11,221 bases of DNA from CAZWZG01 sp964638245 (GTDB lineage Bacteria > Pseudomonadota > Alphaproteobacteria > Rhodobacterales > Rhodobacteraceae), in contig CAZWZG010000099.1 in the NCBI GenBank assembly GCA_964638245.1, positions 1 to 11,221 on the forward strand, given 5' to 3'. Below are positions 1 through 7,290 of this stretch, piece after piece. The translations under genes and the position numbers were made by a program. The notes under the pieces were generated by a model that was not told the DNA's origin, searched no databases, and was given only the letters and a program-made list of their open reading frames with translations. Position 1 is the stretch's first letter; each line of letters opens with the position of its first letter.

Positions 1-407
1 GCATCAAGGAACTGCCGCGTGCAGGGGCCTATGACGGGGTGGTCTTTCACCGCGTGATCGACGGCTTCATGGCGCAGACCGGCGATGTGGCCAACGGCAA
101 CGCGGACAAGGATTTCAATATCCGTTTGGCGGGCACTGGTGGCTCGGACCTGCCCGATTTGCCAGCAGAATTCTCGCGCATTCCCCACGATCGGGGCACA
201 CTTGGTGCGGCACGCTCGTCCAACCCGAACTCCGCGAATTCGCAGTTCTTCATCAACTTCTCGGACAACCATTTCCTGAATGGGCAGTACACGGTCTATG
301 GCCGCGTGACCGAAGGCATGGAGCACGTGGATGCGATCGTCCGGGGGGAGCCGCCGATGAACCCCGACAAGATGATCAAAATGCGGGTCGCCGCTGATGG
401 CGAGTAA
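1..407 (+). CDS. Cyclophilin-type peptidyl-prolyl cis-trans isomerase, 5' end outside window
   Basis: Cyclophilins catalyse cis-trans isomerisation of peptide bonds before proline. The gene enters from the left edge (first full codon at base 3) and ends at TAA 405-407, leaving about 134 visible codons, most of a domain of roughly 160-170 residues. Diagnostic blocks are FHRVIDGFMAQTGD (catalytic Arg in FHR, then Phe and Gln), GTGGSDLPDLPAEF, NPNSANSQFFINF and FLNGQYTVYGRV. In the last block Phe stands where human cyclophilin A has the cyclosporin-contact Trp, as in many bacterial forms. The N-terminus is missing, so I cannot tell whether it is cytosolic or exported. Its stop lies 11 bp inside the next gene, a second cyclophilin, which suggests one operon with coupled translation. 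Sequence similarity between the two, including a nearly identical active-site stretch, points to tandem duplication. Confidence 0.93.
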   Translation, partial: IKELPRAGAYDGVVFHRVIDGFMAQTGDVANGNADKDFNIRLAGTGGSDLPDLPAEFSRIPHDRGTLGAARSSNPNSANSQFFINFSDNHFLNGQYTVYGRVTEGMEHVDAIVRGEPPMNPDKMIKMRVAADGE

Positions 408-1038
408 GATGAACTACCGGCGGATCCTTATTGCGCTCAACATCCTCGTGTTGCTCGTCGTGGTGGCCGGGGTTGTCTATATATATCTGTCGCCGGGCGA
501 TGAGACGTTCACCGAGACGTCGCCGGTCCCGGCATCGGGGCAGCGCCTGGTGATCGACGTTGAAGGCGAAGCCAATGGCACGATCGAGATCGCTTTGTTG
601 CCCGAGATTGCGCCACAGCACGTGGCACAGGTCGTGGCGTTGGCGGAAGCCGACGCCTATGACGGTGTCGTCTTTCATCGCGTGATCGACGGCTTTATGG
701 CGCAGACAGGCGATGTCGAATTCGGGCGCAGCGATGCGGATCTGGCCCGCGCAGGCATGGGTGGGTCGGATCGGCCCGACCTTCCTGCAGAGTTCTCGGA
801 CATCCCGTTCGAGCGCGGCGTGTTGGGCATGGCCCGCGCGCAATCGCCGAACTCGGCGAACTCGCAGTTCTTCATCATGTTCGACGAAGCGCCTTTCTTG
901 AACGGGCAGTATACCGTGTTTGGGCGCGTGGTGTCGGGCATGGATGTGGTTGATGCGATCAAGCGCGGCGAAGGGCCGAACGGTTCGGTTTTGGGCACGC
1001 CGGATGTGATGACGGACGTGCGCGTCGTCAGTGAATAA
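397..1038 (+). CDS. Membrane-anchored cyclophilin-type peptidyl-prolyl isomerase
   Basis: The protein has 213 residues: a short basic N-terminus, one hydrophobic segment at about residues 10-31 (ILIALNILVLLVVVAGVVYIYL region), a linker rich in Thr, Pro and Ser (about 32-48), then a full cyclophilin domain (about 49-213). Catalytic motifs are present: FHRVIDGF with R95, MAQTGD with Q103, SPNSANSQFFIMF around F158-F159, and FLNGQYTVFGRV. Anchor and domain order imply a periplasm-facing foldase held in the inner membrane, or a secreted form if the segment is cleaved; no clear signal peptidase site is seen. ATG 397 overlaps the previous cyclophilin by 11 bp; ATG 409, just past that stop, is an alternative start giving 209 residues. 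Neither has a strong Shine-Dalgarno sequence, which fits translational coupling. Function call is firm; topology is inferred. Confidence 0.92.
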   Translation: MASKMNYRRILIALNILVLLVVVAGVVYIYLSPGDETFTETSPVPASGQRLVIDVEGEANGTIEIALLPEIAPQHVAQVVALAEADAYDGVVFHRVIDGFMAQTGDVEFGRSDADLARAGMGGSDRPDLPAEFSDIPFERGVLGMARAQSPNSANSQFFIMFDEAPFLNGQYTVFGRVVSGMDVVDAIKRGEGPNGSVLGTPDVMTDVRVVSE

Positions 1039-1072
1039 GCCCACCTGTGGTCAAGACCGCGTGATGTGGGCT
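1038..1072 (+). terminator. Hairpin at the end of the cyclophilin pair, possible weak terminator
   Basis: AGCCCAC at 1038-1044 pairs with GTGGGCT at 1066-1072 (7 bp), and a small nested GGTC/GACC hairpin lies at 1049-1058. The structure begins on the last base of the second cyclophilin stop codon. There is no T-run after it, so a classical intrinsic terminator is not supported. It could be a processing or Rho-related structure between the cyclophilins and the DUF3179 gene, or chance. Confidence 0.3.
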
Positions 1073-1134
1073 GTATTGCGCTTCAAGGCGTGCCAACCAT
1101 TCCCATGACACTTGTCAGACGAGGAGGCGCGCCA

Positions 1135-2115
1135 ATGCGTTTGAAGACATTTCTTGCAGCTGCAGCGATTGCCGCCACGACGGCGTTGCCCGCTTTGGCC
1201 AACCCGACGTTCTGGAACGCGTCCCAATGGCCGGACACGGATTTCACCAAGACCAATATCGAGAACTGGACCGAAATCCTGTCAGGCGGCCCGCCAAAGG
1301 ACGGTATCCCGGCGCTTGATGGTGCAGACTTCCTGTCTGCAGCGGATGAAACACGCATCGGGGACAGAGAGCCCGTGATCACCGTCGAAATCGACGGGGC
1401 GGAACCGCGGGCCTATCCGATCCGATACCTGACATGGCATGAGATCGTGAACGACGAAATTGCCGGGATCCCGGTAGCCGTCACGTTCTGTCCGCTTTGC
1501 AATTCGGGCCTGACGTTTGACCGTCGCGTGGGCGATCAAGTCCTGAGTTTCGGCGTATCAGGCATGCTGCGCAATTCAAACATGATCATGTATGACCGCG
1601 AAACCCAAAGCTGGTGGCAGCAGACCATCGGACTTGGCGTGGCCGGGGAAATGACCGATGTCGAGCTCGTGCAACTGCCCACCTGGATGGAAAGCTGGGC
1701 CGAGTTCAAGGCACGCAACCCCGAAGGCCTCGTCATGAACGAACCGGGCGGGTATCGGCGCCCCTATGGCGAGAATCCTTATACAAACTACGACAGCTCG
1801 CGCACGCCCTTCCTCTACAACGGCGAAATGCCACCCCACGATATTCCAGCCCTGATGCGTGTCGTGCGGGTCGAGGATTCGGCATGGACGTTCGAACGGC
1901 TACGCGAAGAGGGCACCATCACCGAGGACGGTGTGACCTTGACCTGGACGGCTGGGCAAGCGTCCGCGCTCGACAGCCGCGATATTTCCAAAAGCAAGGA
2001 CGTCGGGACGGTTCGTGTTCGCAACGCTGCGGGCGAAGACCTGCCGCACGATGTCATGTTCGCCTTCGCGTTCCATGCCTTCTTCCCCGAAGGCGATTGG
2101 AAGCTGTCGAACTAG
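1135..2115 (+). CDS. Exported DUF3179 domain-containing protein
   Basis: The 326-residue product starts at ATG 1135, chosen because GAGGAGG at 1121-1127 sits 7 nt upstream and because the N-terminus then reads as a clean signal peptide (MRLKTFLAAAAI... PALA, likely cleavage after A22). An upstream in-frame start at 1066 lacks both. The mature part carries the DUF3179 hallmarks: AYPIRYLTWHEIVND at about 93-107, FCPLCNSG with C119 and C122, the FGVSGMLRNSNMIMYDRET stretch at about 139-157 followed by SWWQQ, and a C-terminal AFAFHAFFPEG. The conserved CPLC pair near a Trp-His-Glu motif suggests metal binding or redox chemistry, but the family has no established reaction that I know of. It is probably periplasmic. 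The gene may have its own promoter or be read from the cyclophilins 96 bp upstream. It converges on trpE, with stops 4 bp apart. Confidence 0.9.
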   Translation: MRLKTFLAAAAIAATTALPALANPTFWNASQWPDTDFTKTNIENWTEILSGGPPKDGIPALDGADFLSAADETRIGDREPVITVEIDGAEPRAYPIRYLTWHEIVNDEIAGIPVAVTFCPLCNSGLTFDRRVGDQVLSFGVSGMLRNSNMIMYDRETQSWWQQTIGLGVAGEMTDVELVQLPTWMESWAEFKARNPEGLVMNEPGGYRRPYGENPYTNYDSSRTPFLYNGEMPPHDIPALMRVVRVEDSAWTFERLREEGTITEDGVTLTWTAGQASALDSRDISKSKDVGTVRVRNAAGEDLPHDVMFAFAFHAFFPEGDWKLSN

Positions 2116-2119
2116 ACCC

Positions 2120-3628
2120 TCAGGCGTTTCCAGACCCATCAAAGGCCGCGGCATCCTCCGCGGCCTTTCTAATGGCGCGCGCCTTATTGACGGTTTCCTG
2201 GTATTCGGCCTCGGGGTCGCTGTCATAGACGACGCCGCCCCCGGCCTGAATGTACAGAGTCTGATCCTTGAGAACGGCGGTGCGCAACGCGATGCACATA
2301 TCCATATCGCCGCCTGACGAAAAGTATCCGACACCGCCGCCATAGACACCGCGCTTTTCGGGTTCTAGTTCGTCGATGATCTCCATGGCGCGCACCTTAG
2401 GCGCCCCCGAAACCGTTCCAGCCGGGAGACCTGCCAAAAGCGCCGACAGCGCGTCGTGATCTTCGGATAATTCACCCACAACATTCGAGACGATGTGCAT
2501 CACGTGGCTGTAGCGTTCGACGATGAATTCTTCGGTCGGGCGCACGGTTCCGATCTTGGCCACGCGTCCAACGTCGTTGCGCCCAAGGTCCAAAAGCATC
2601 AGGTGCTCGGCCAGTTCCTTTTGATCCGACATCAGGTCGACTTCATAGGCGCGGTCGGCGTCGGGCGTTTCGCCGCGTGGACGGGTTCCTGCAATGGGGC
2701 GGATGGTGACTTCGTTGCCGAAGACCCGGACAAGGATCTCCGGGCTGGCGCCGATGACGTGAAATGCCCCGAAGTTGAAGAAGAACATGAATGGCGACGG
2801 GTTGGTCCGGCGCAAGCTGCGGTAGAGCGAAAACGCGGAATGCCCGAACGGCATGGCCCAACGTTGCGCCGGAACCACCTGAAAAATGTCGCCGGCGCGG
2901 ATGTATTCCTTGGCCGCTTCAACTGCTGCCAGATAGCCGTCCTTGGTGAAGTTCGACACCGGATCCCCGGCCTCTGCGGCGTCCGAAAGGACACGATCGC
3001 TGGGCAGCGCGCGGTCAAGATTGCGCAACGCGCCCATGACACGCTCGGCGGCCTGCGCATAGGCGGCTTTTGCGGTCAGCCCCGAGTTTGCCCAAGCCGG
3101 AGCCACAAGGATGACTTCGCCCTTTACGCCGTCGAGCACCGCCACCACCGAAGGGCGCACCATGACGGCATCGGGCAAGCCAAGCGGGTCAGGGTTCACA
3201 TTGGGCAGATGCTCGACAAGACGGATCATGTCATAGCCAAGGTAGCCAAACAGTCCTGCAGAGGCGGCGGGCAGGGCGTCAGGGAGATCGATCGCGCTTT
3301 CTGCAATCAATGCCCGCAGAACTGTCAGCGGATCCTCCGCGGCGTCCTGAAAAGCGTTCTCGTCAAACAACGCCGAGCGATTGATGCGACTGGTTTCGCC
3401 GCGGCACTCCCAGATCAGGTCTGGCTCCATCCCGATGATCGAATAGCGCCCGCGCACTTCGCCGCCGGTGACCGATTCCAGCACGAACGCGTTGCGCCCG
3501 GCATCCGTCAGCTTGAGCATGAGCGAAACCGGCGTATCAAGATCAGCCTTCAGGCGCTGAAAGACGATCTGGTTCTTGCCCGCCTCAAAGCCTGCGCGGA
3601 ACGCCTCAAAGTCCGGGAAAAGCGCCAT
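2120..3628 (-). CDS. trpE: Anthranilate synthase component I
   Basis: This 502-residue enzyme makes anthranilate from chorismate, the first committed step of tryptophan synthesis, using ammonia supplied by a TrpG glutaminase partner. Length is normal. The tryptophan feedback site LES-X10-S is intact (L50-E51-S52 to S63). Chorismate-binding-domain motifs follow in order: GDIFQVVPAQR at about 246-256, PSPFMFFFNFG at 278-287, GASPEILV at 293-300, IAGTRPRG at 312-319, LLDLGRNDVGR at 345-355, HVMHIVSNV at 375-383, AGTVSGAPK at 403-411, GGGVGYFS at 430-437, and QAGGGVVYDSDPEAEYQET at 461-479. The ATG overlaps the stop of the PpiD-like gene as TAATG, with little Shine-Dalgarno sequence, so translation is probably coupled. 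No trpG follows: the next gene is a convergent DUF3179 gene, so trpE ends the visible transcript. Control of trpE alone (leader peptide, attenuator) is not visible, since it has no leader of its own. Confidence 0.97.
   Translation of the reverse strand: MALFPDFEAFRAGFEAGKNQIVFQRLKADLDTPVSLMLKLTDAGRNAFVLESVTGGEVRGRYSIIGMEPDLIWECRGETSRINRSALFDENAFQDAAEDPLTVLRALIAESAIDLPDALPAASAGLFGYLGYDMIRLVEHLPNVNPDPLGLPDAVMVRPSVVAVLDGVKGEVILVAPAWANSGLTAKAAYAQAAERVMGALRNLDRALPSDRVLSDAAEAGDPVSNFTKDGYLAAVEAAKEYIRAGDIFQVVPAQRWAMPFGHSAFSLYRSLRRTNPSPFMFFFNFGAFHVIGASPEILVRVFGNEVTIRPIAGTRPRGETPDADRAYEVDLMSDQKELAEHLMLLDLGRNDVGRVAKIGTVRPTEEFIVERYSHVMHIVSNVVGELSEDHDALSALLAGLPAGTVSGAPKVRAMEIIDELEPEKRGVYGGGVGYFSSGGDMDMCIALRTAVLKDQTLYIQAGGGVVYDSDPEAEYQETVNKARAIRKAAEDAAAFDGSGNA
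2141..2168. terminator. Perfect 11-bp hairpin within the 3' end of trpE, candidate terminator for the convergent genes
   Basis: AAAGGCCGCGG (2141-2151) and CCGCGGCCTTT (2158-2168) form a perfect 11-bp stem with a 6-nt loop. Read on the plus strand it starts 25 bp after the DUF3179 stop and is followed by CTAAT, so it ends in a short T-containing tail. It lies inside the coding sequence of trpE, where it encodes part of an Ala/Lys-rich C-terminal stretch (about residues 488-496). It is therefore a plausible terminator for the plus-strand transcript, and a less good one for trpE because it lies before the trpE stop. Confidence 0.5.
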
Positions 3629-5484
3629 TACATGCCGCCACGGGGCGCTTGGATCTGGGTCAGGATGCCGTTCACGGCCTGCTGGTTGATGCTGACCGAG
3701 GCTTCGGCCATTTCGGCCTGCAGGAAGGCATCAAGAAGGTCTCGCGCGACCGACTGTGACGCTTCCTGCGCAATCAGGTCCAAGATCAATGCGCTGGAGC
3801 TGTCGTCTTCGCTGCCGTCACCGATCGAGTCCAGCCGCACGATGGCCACCGACGTTCCGTCGTTCACAACCTGCACGTCGCCTTCGGCCATGGCAAAGAC
3901 CTCTTGCAACAGACCTTGCGGCGCTCCCTGAACAAAACCGTCGCGGCGCAGATCCTGTGACTCGACGGCCAGCAGTTCCTGCTCCTCAAAGGAGCCGCCG
4001 TTCGCGATGACATCGCGCGCGCTTGTGGCCGCTTCGGCGATCGCGTTCGCCCGTTGCGTTGCGGTCCAAGCTGTAGAAACCTCTTCCTGGATGTCGGCCA
4101 GGTCCGGAACGGTCGGTGGCACAACTTCGTCGAGCCGGATTGCAAAAATTCCACCGTCCTCAAGTGTTAGGATCTCCGGGAAGTCATCTTCGCTCACAGT
4201 GGCTGCCGCGCGGCGGAACCCGTCGTAGCCCGCAATGCCATCGGTTGTTGTCGCGTTGAACGCGATCTGACCGGTTTCCATGCCTACTTCCGCGCCAAGT
4301 TCTTCGACCGTAGCTCCACTTGCCAGAAGGTCGTCTACATCGCCGATCTGGTCGTCAATCAGACGCCGCGCGGCATCCAGACCCAACTCACGCGCAAGCG
4401 CCTCGCGCGCTTCGTCGAAGGTTACTTCGGTTGCGCTCAAAACAGCGTTCACCCGGAAAAGAGCAGGCCCCAATGCGCTGTCGAGCGGTCCGACAACACC
4501 GGATCCGTCCAGCGCAAAGACTGCTTCCCCTGCAGATCCCAAATCACGCAGTTCAACGTCGCCCAGATCGACATCGGCGAGGTCAAGGTTGCGCTCGGCG
4601 ACAAGCGCGTCGAACGTCGCCGTTCCTGCATCAAAGCGCCCCTTGGCTTCTTCGGCCGCTGCAGTGTCTGGAAACACCAGACGCTCCACAAGTCGCCGCT
4701 CGGGCTGGACGTACTCGCTGATGCGCTCGTTATAGACCGCGCGAAGTGTGTCTTCGTCCGGCGTCACTTCGTCGAGCACCATTTCGGGCGACAGCCAAGC
4801 GTAGGTGATCATCCGAGTTTCCGGGACAGTGAACCGGGTTGCGTTGTTATCAAGGAACGACTGAAGGTCCGCGGTGGACGGCGTGCCAATGGCTTGGGTC
4901 AAAACGCTATCATCCACCAGGGACCAAGTGATCGAGCGTTCTTCGGCCACATAGCTCAAAATGACTTCGGCAGAGCTTTCCTGGGGCGGAACACCGGCCA
5001 CCACAGCGGTTTGAAGTAGCTGGCCTGCAAGGTCATTGCGCACTTGTTCTTCAAAGTCGGCGACGCTCAATCCCTGCTGGTTCAGGACGAACTGATACTG
5101 CGTGCGGTCAAATCCGTTGGGGCCTTGAAACGCGGGTTGAATGAGGATTTCCTCGGCGATCCGCTCGTCACTGACGGAAAGGCCTTGGCGTGTCGCGGCA
5201 TCGGTGATGACCGCTTGGGTAACCAGACGCTGCAGGACCAGCTGGTCGCCGCCGCGCGCGCGAAACTCTTCGACGGACACCGCCCGTTGGGCATCGGCCC
5301 CGGCGACTTGAAGCTCGCTCTGGAAGGCCCGGAAATAATCGTTGGCCGTTACCGTTTGCTGGCCAACGGTCGCAACCTGCTGTCCCGAGCCGGTGAAGCT
5401 GGTGACGCCAAAGCCCATGAGCGCAAAAATCAGGAGGCCCAGCAAGCCCCAGACCAGCATCCGCGAGATCGACATATTGCCCAT
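3628..5484 (-). CDS. ppiD: PpiD-like membrane-anchored periplasmic chaperone (SurA_N / parvulin family)
   Basis: The product has 618 residues from ATG 5484, chosen because AAGGGA (5498-5493 on this strand) lies 8 nt upstream; an earlier in-frame start at 5544 would add 20 unlikely residues and overlap the preceding gene. A short N-terminus is followed by one membrane segment at about 9-29 (MLVWGLLGLLIFALMGFG region), a SurA/PpiD-type N-terminal chaperone region (about 35-180: VATVGQQTVTANDYFRAFQ, then VLQRLVTQAVITDAA), and a parvulin-like domain at about 260-350 (PERRLVERLVFPD ... VVGPLDSALGPALFRVNAV). A long acidic C-terminal region shows a second such fold-like unit (GGIFAIRLDEVVPPTVPDL). 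The parvulin domain is divergent, so catalytic activity is uncertain, as in E. coli PpiD. The predicted role is folding of proteins emerging into the periplasm. Its TAA overlaps the trpE ATG. Confidence 0.87.
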   Translation of the reverse strand: MGNMSISRMLVWGLLGLLIFALMGFGVTSFTGSGQQVATVGQQTVTANDYFRAFQSELQVAGADAQRAVSVEEFRARGGDQLVLQRLVTQAVITDAATRQGLSVSDERIAEEILIQPAFQGPNGFDRTQYQFVLNQQGLSVADFEEQVRNDLAGQLLQTAVVAGVPPQESSAEVILSYVAEERSITWSLVDDSVLTQAIGTPSTADLQSFLDNNATRFTVPETRMITYAWLSPEMVLDEVTPDEDTLRAVYNERISEYVQPERRLVERLVFPDTAAAEEAKGRFDAGTATFDALVAERNLDLADVDLGDVELRDLGSAGEAVFALDGSGVVGPLDSALGPALFRVNAVLSATEVTFDEAREALARELGLDAARRLIDDQIGDVDDLLASGATVEELGAEVGMETGQIAFNATTTDGIAGYDGFRRAAATVSEDDFPEILTLEDGGIFAIRLDEVVPPTVPDLADIQEEVSTAWTATQRANAIAEAATSARDVIANGGSFEEQELLAVESQDLRRDGFVQGAPQGLLQEVFAMAEGDVQVVNDGTSVAIVRLDSIGDGSEDDSSSALILDLIAQEASQSVARDLLDAFLQAEMAEASVSINQQAVNGILTQIQAPRGGM

Positions 5485-5552
5485 ATTTGGCGTCCCTTTG
5501 ACCCGTGTTCGAGCGGTCTTACGCCAGCCCGCCAAAGGGGGCAAGGCCGTGC

Positions 5553-6749
5553 CTAGGCTTTACGCTCTGACAATCGCGCGAAGACCTCGTCGAGCGTGTC
5601 CATCGTGGCATTTGCAAAGGCAAAACGCAGGAACTTCGCGCCTGTCGGGTCGCCTTCGGGGACGAACATCGTGCCCGGAAGTGTCAAAAGTCCCGTCTCT
5701 TTGACGAGGTTTTTTGCAACTTCACTGGAAGGCGACGAAAACGGGTGCCGTACATAGGCGAAGTAGGCGCCTGACCCAGCAAGGTCCCAGCCCGGCAATT
5801 CTGCAAACCCGGCTATGACCCGGTCGAGCCGTTGATGCACCGCAAGGCGTTCCTTGGCTAGCCACGGGTTTAGGTTTTTCAGTCCCCAAAGCGCCCCAAG
5901 CTGCGCCGTCTGGGGCGCGCAAATCTGCACCGTATCAAGGACTTTTTCGACCTCGGCCAGCCGTTCAGGCGAAGCGACAATCGCGCCCAGCCGGTGTCCG
6001 GTCATCCGGTAGGCTTTTGAAAAGGAGTAGAGATGGACAAACGTCTTGCCCCAGTCGGGCTGCGTGAACAGGCGGTGCGGCCAGTCCGTGGTCGTGGCGG
6101 GTTCGGACCCGAAATCGCGATAGGTCTCGTCGACGATCAGGGCGATGCCTTTCGCGCGTGCCAACTCGAAAAAGGCGTCCAGAAGGTCAGCCGGGTATTC
6201 CACACCCGCAGGGTTGTTCGGTGTCACCAGAACGATGGCGCGAGTCCGGTCGGTGAGCAAAGCATCTGCGGTTTCCGGTGACGGCAGCAGGGCGGAGTTG
6301 GTCGGAAGCGGAACAGCCTTTACCGACGCCATATCCAGCCACATCTTGTGATTGAAGTACCAAGGGGTTGGCACGAGCACCTCGTCACCGGGCGCGGCAA
6401 TGGTGTTCATCACGGACGCGAAGGCCATATTGCAACCAGCTGTTATCGCTATGTTTTCGGTGGATATAGTGCCGCCGTATTCAGCAGCCCATTTCTCTGC
6501 CAAGGCAGAACGCAACGCCGGTAACCCCAAAGCGGGACCGTAGATATGCGCGGCCGGTTCGTTCAACAGGGCGTCCGCCATCGCGCGGCGTAACCCCTCA
6601 GGCGGCGGCTCCATCGGAGCGGCTTGGCTGAGGTTGATCAACGGTCGATCGGCGGAAAACGTCAGACCCTCGATCCAACGTCGGGCTTCCATGACAGGCG
6701 GCGATTGCGTGGCCAGAATGGCCGGGCTGATTGGCCCGTTGCCAGACAT
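5553..6749 (-). CDS. Class I/II PLP-dependent aminotransferase
   Basis: The product has 398 residues. ATG 6749 is preferred because it lies 5 bp after the gpt stop with AGGCGA just before it; the longer possible start at 6803 would overlap gpt. Fold type I aminotransferase signatures are clear: PAAHIYGPALGLPALRSALA at about 65-84, ITAGCNMAF at 102-110 (cofactor phosphate loop), TPWYFNH at 128-134, VTPNNPAG with N179, IVDETYRDF with D207 and Y210, YSFSKAYRMTGHRLG with the Schiff-base lysine K245, and a C-terminal LRFAFAN carrying R375, in the position of the carboxylate-binding Arg. The substrate cannot be read from sequence: aspartate, aromatic or related amino acids are all possible. Neighbours (gpt upstream, ppiD and trpE downstream) do not settle it, though a link to aromatic amino acid metabolism via trpE is conceivable. 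Confidence 0.92.
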   Translation of the reverse strand: MSGNGPISPAILATQSPPVMEARRWIEGLTFSADRPLINLSQAAPMEPPPEGLRRAMADALLNEPAAHIYGPALGLPALRSALAEKWAAEYGGTISTENIAITAGCNMAFASVMNTIAAPGDEVLVPTPWYFNHKMWLDMASVKAVPLPTNSALLPSPETADALLTDRTRAIVLVTPNNPAGVEYPADLLDAFFELARAKGIALIVDETYRDFGSEPATTTDWPHRLFTQPDWGKTFVHLYSFSKAYRMTGHRLGAIVASPERLAEVEKVLDTVQICAPQTAQLGALWGLKNLNPWLAKERLAVHQRLDRVIAGFAELPGWDLAGSGAYFAYVRHPFSSPSSEVAKNLVKETGLLTLPGTMFVPEGDPTGAKFLRFAFANATMDTLDEVFARLSERKA

Positions 6750-6754
6750 GTCGC

Positions 6755-7258
6755 CTAGTCGGTCCCGCGCATGGGGCGGACGTATTGTAGCGCCATGTCC
6801 CATGGGAAGAAGATCCAGGTGTCCTGGCTGACCTCGGTGATGAACGTGTCCACCATCGGGCGGCCCTCAGGCTTGGCATAGACGGTGGCGAAATGTGCCT
6901 TGGGATAGAGCGAGCGCACGAGTTCAAGCGTTTTGCCGCTATCGACCAGATCATCGACGACGAGGATGCCTTCGCCGTCGCCCATTAGATCCTTATCGGG
7001 CGACTTCAGCACGCGTGCGGCTGACTGGTTTTGATGGTCGTAGGACTTCACGCTGATCGTATCGACAGTACGAATATCAAGCTCTCGCGCGACGATCATC
7101 GCCGGCGCCATACCGCCTCGTGTGATGGCCACCACAGCGCGCCAATGGCCATCATCGGGTCCGTGCCCGTCAAGGCGCCACGACAGGGCACGTGCATCCC
7201 TGTGGATCTGGTCCCAGCTGACATGAAAGCCTTTTTCGTGGGGCAGGCGATCGTTCAT
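6755..7258 (-). CDS. gpt: Xanthine(-guanine) phosphoribosyltransferase
   Basis: The 167-residue enzyme transfers phosphoribose from PRPP to xanthine or guanine in purine salvage. It is slightly longer than the E. coli protein (152). Motifs seen are VAITRGGM at about 43-50 (PPi loop region), the PRPP-binding loop ILVVDDLVDSGKT at 98-110 with D102 and D103, VYAKPEGRP downstream, and a C-terminal IFFPWDM typical of this family rather than of hypoxanthine enzymes. ATG 7258 is preceded by AGGAAAGGAAA, an adequate ribosome binding site. It follows fabI by 32 bp and precedes the aminotransferase by 5 bp, so the three genes are probably on one transcript. The protein is probably peripheral to the inner membrane or cytosolic. 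Confidence 0.94.
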   Translation of the reverse strand: MNDRLPHEKGFHVSWDQIHRDARALSWRLDGHGPDDGHWRAVVAITRGGMAPAMIVARELDIRTVDTISVKSYDHQNQSAARVLKSPDKDLMGDGEGILVVDDLVDSGKTLELVRSLYPKAHFATVYAKPEGRPMVDTFITEVSQDTWIFFPWDMALQYVRPMRGTD

Positions 7259-7290
7259 GGCGCGTTTCCTTTCCTGATCCGGGCGGTGTT

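Noticed and set aside
1614..2228. 204-codon plus-strand frame overlapping the DUF3179 gene
   Set aside because: Shifted frame of a recognised gene, Arg-rich, with no ribosome binding site or motif.
2495..3931. 478-codon open frame on the plus strand
   Set aside because: It runs antisense to trpE and the end of ppiD, has no family signature, and long antisense frames are common in GC-rich coding DNA. The minus-strand genes are unambiguous.
5044..5556. 170-codon plus-strand frame
   Set aside because: Antisense shadow of the PpiD-like gene with no recognisable domain.
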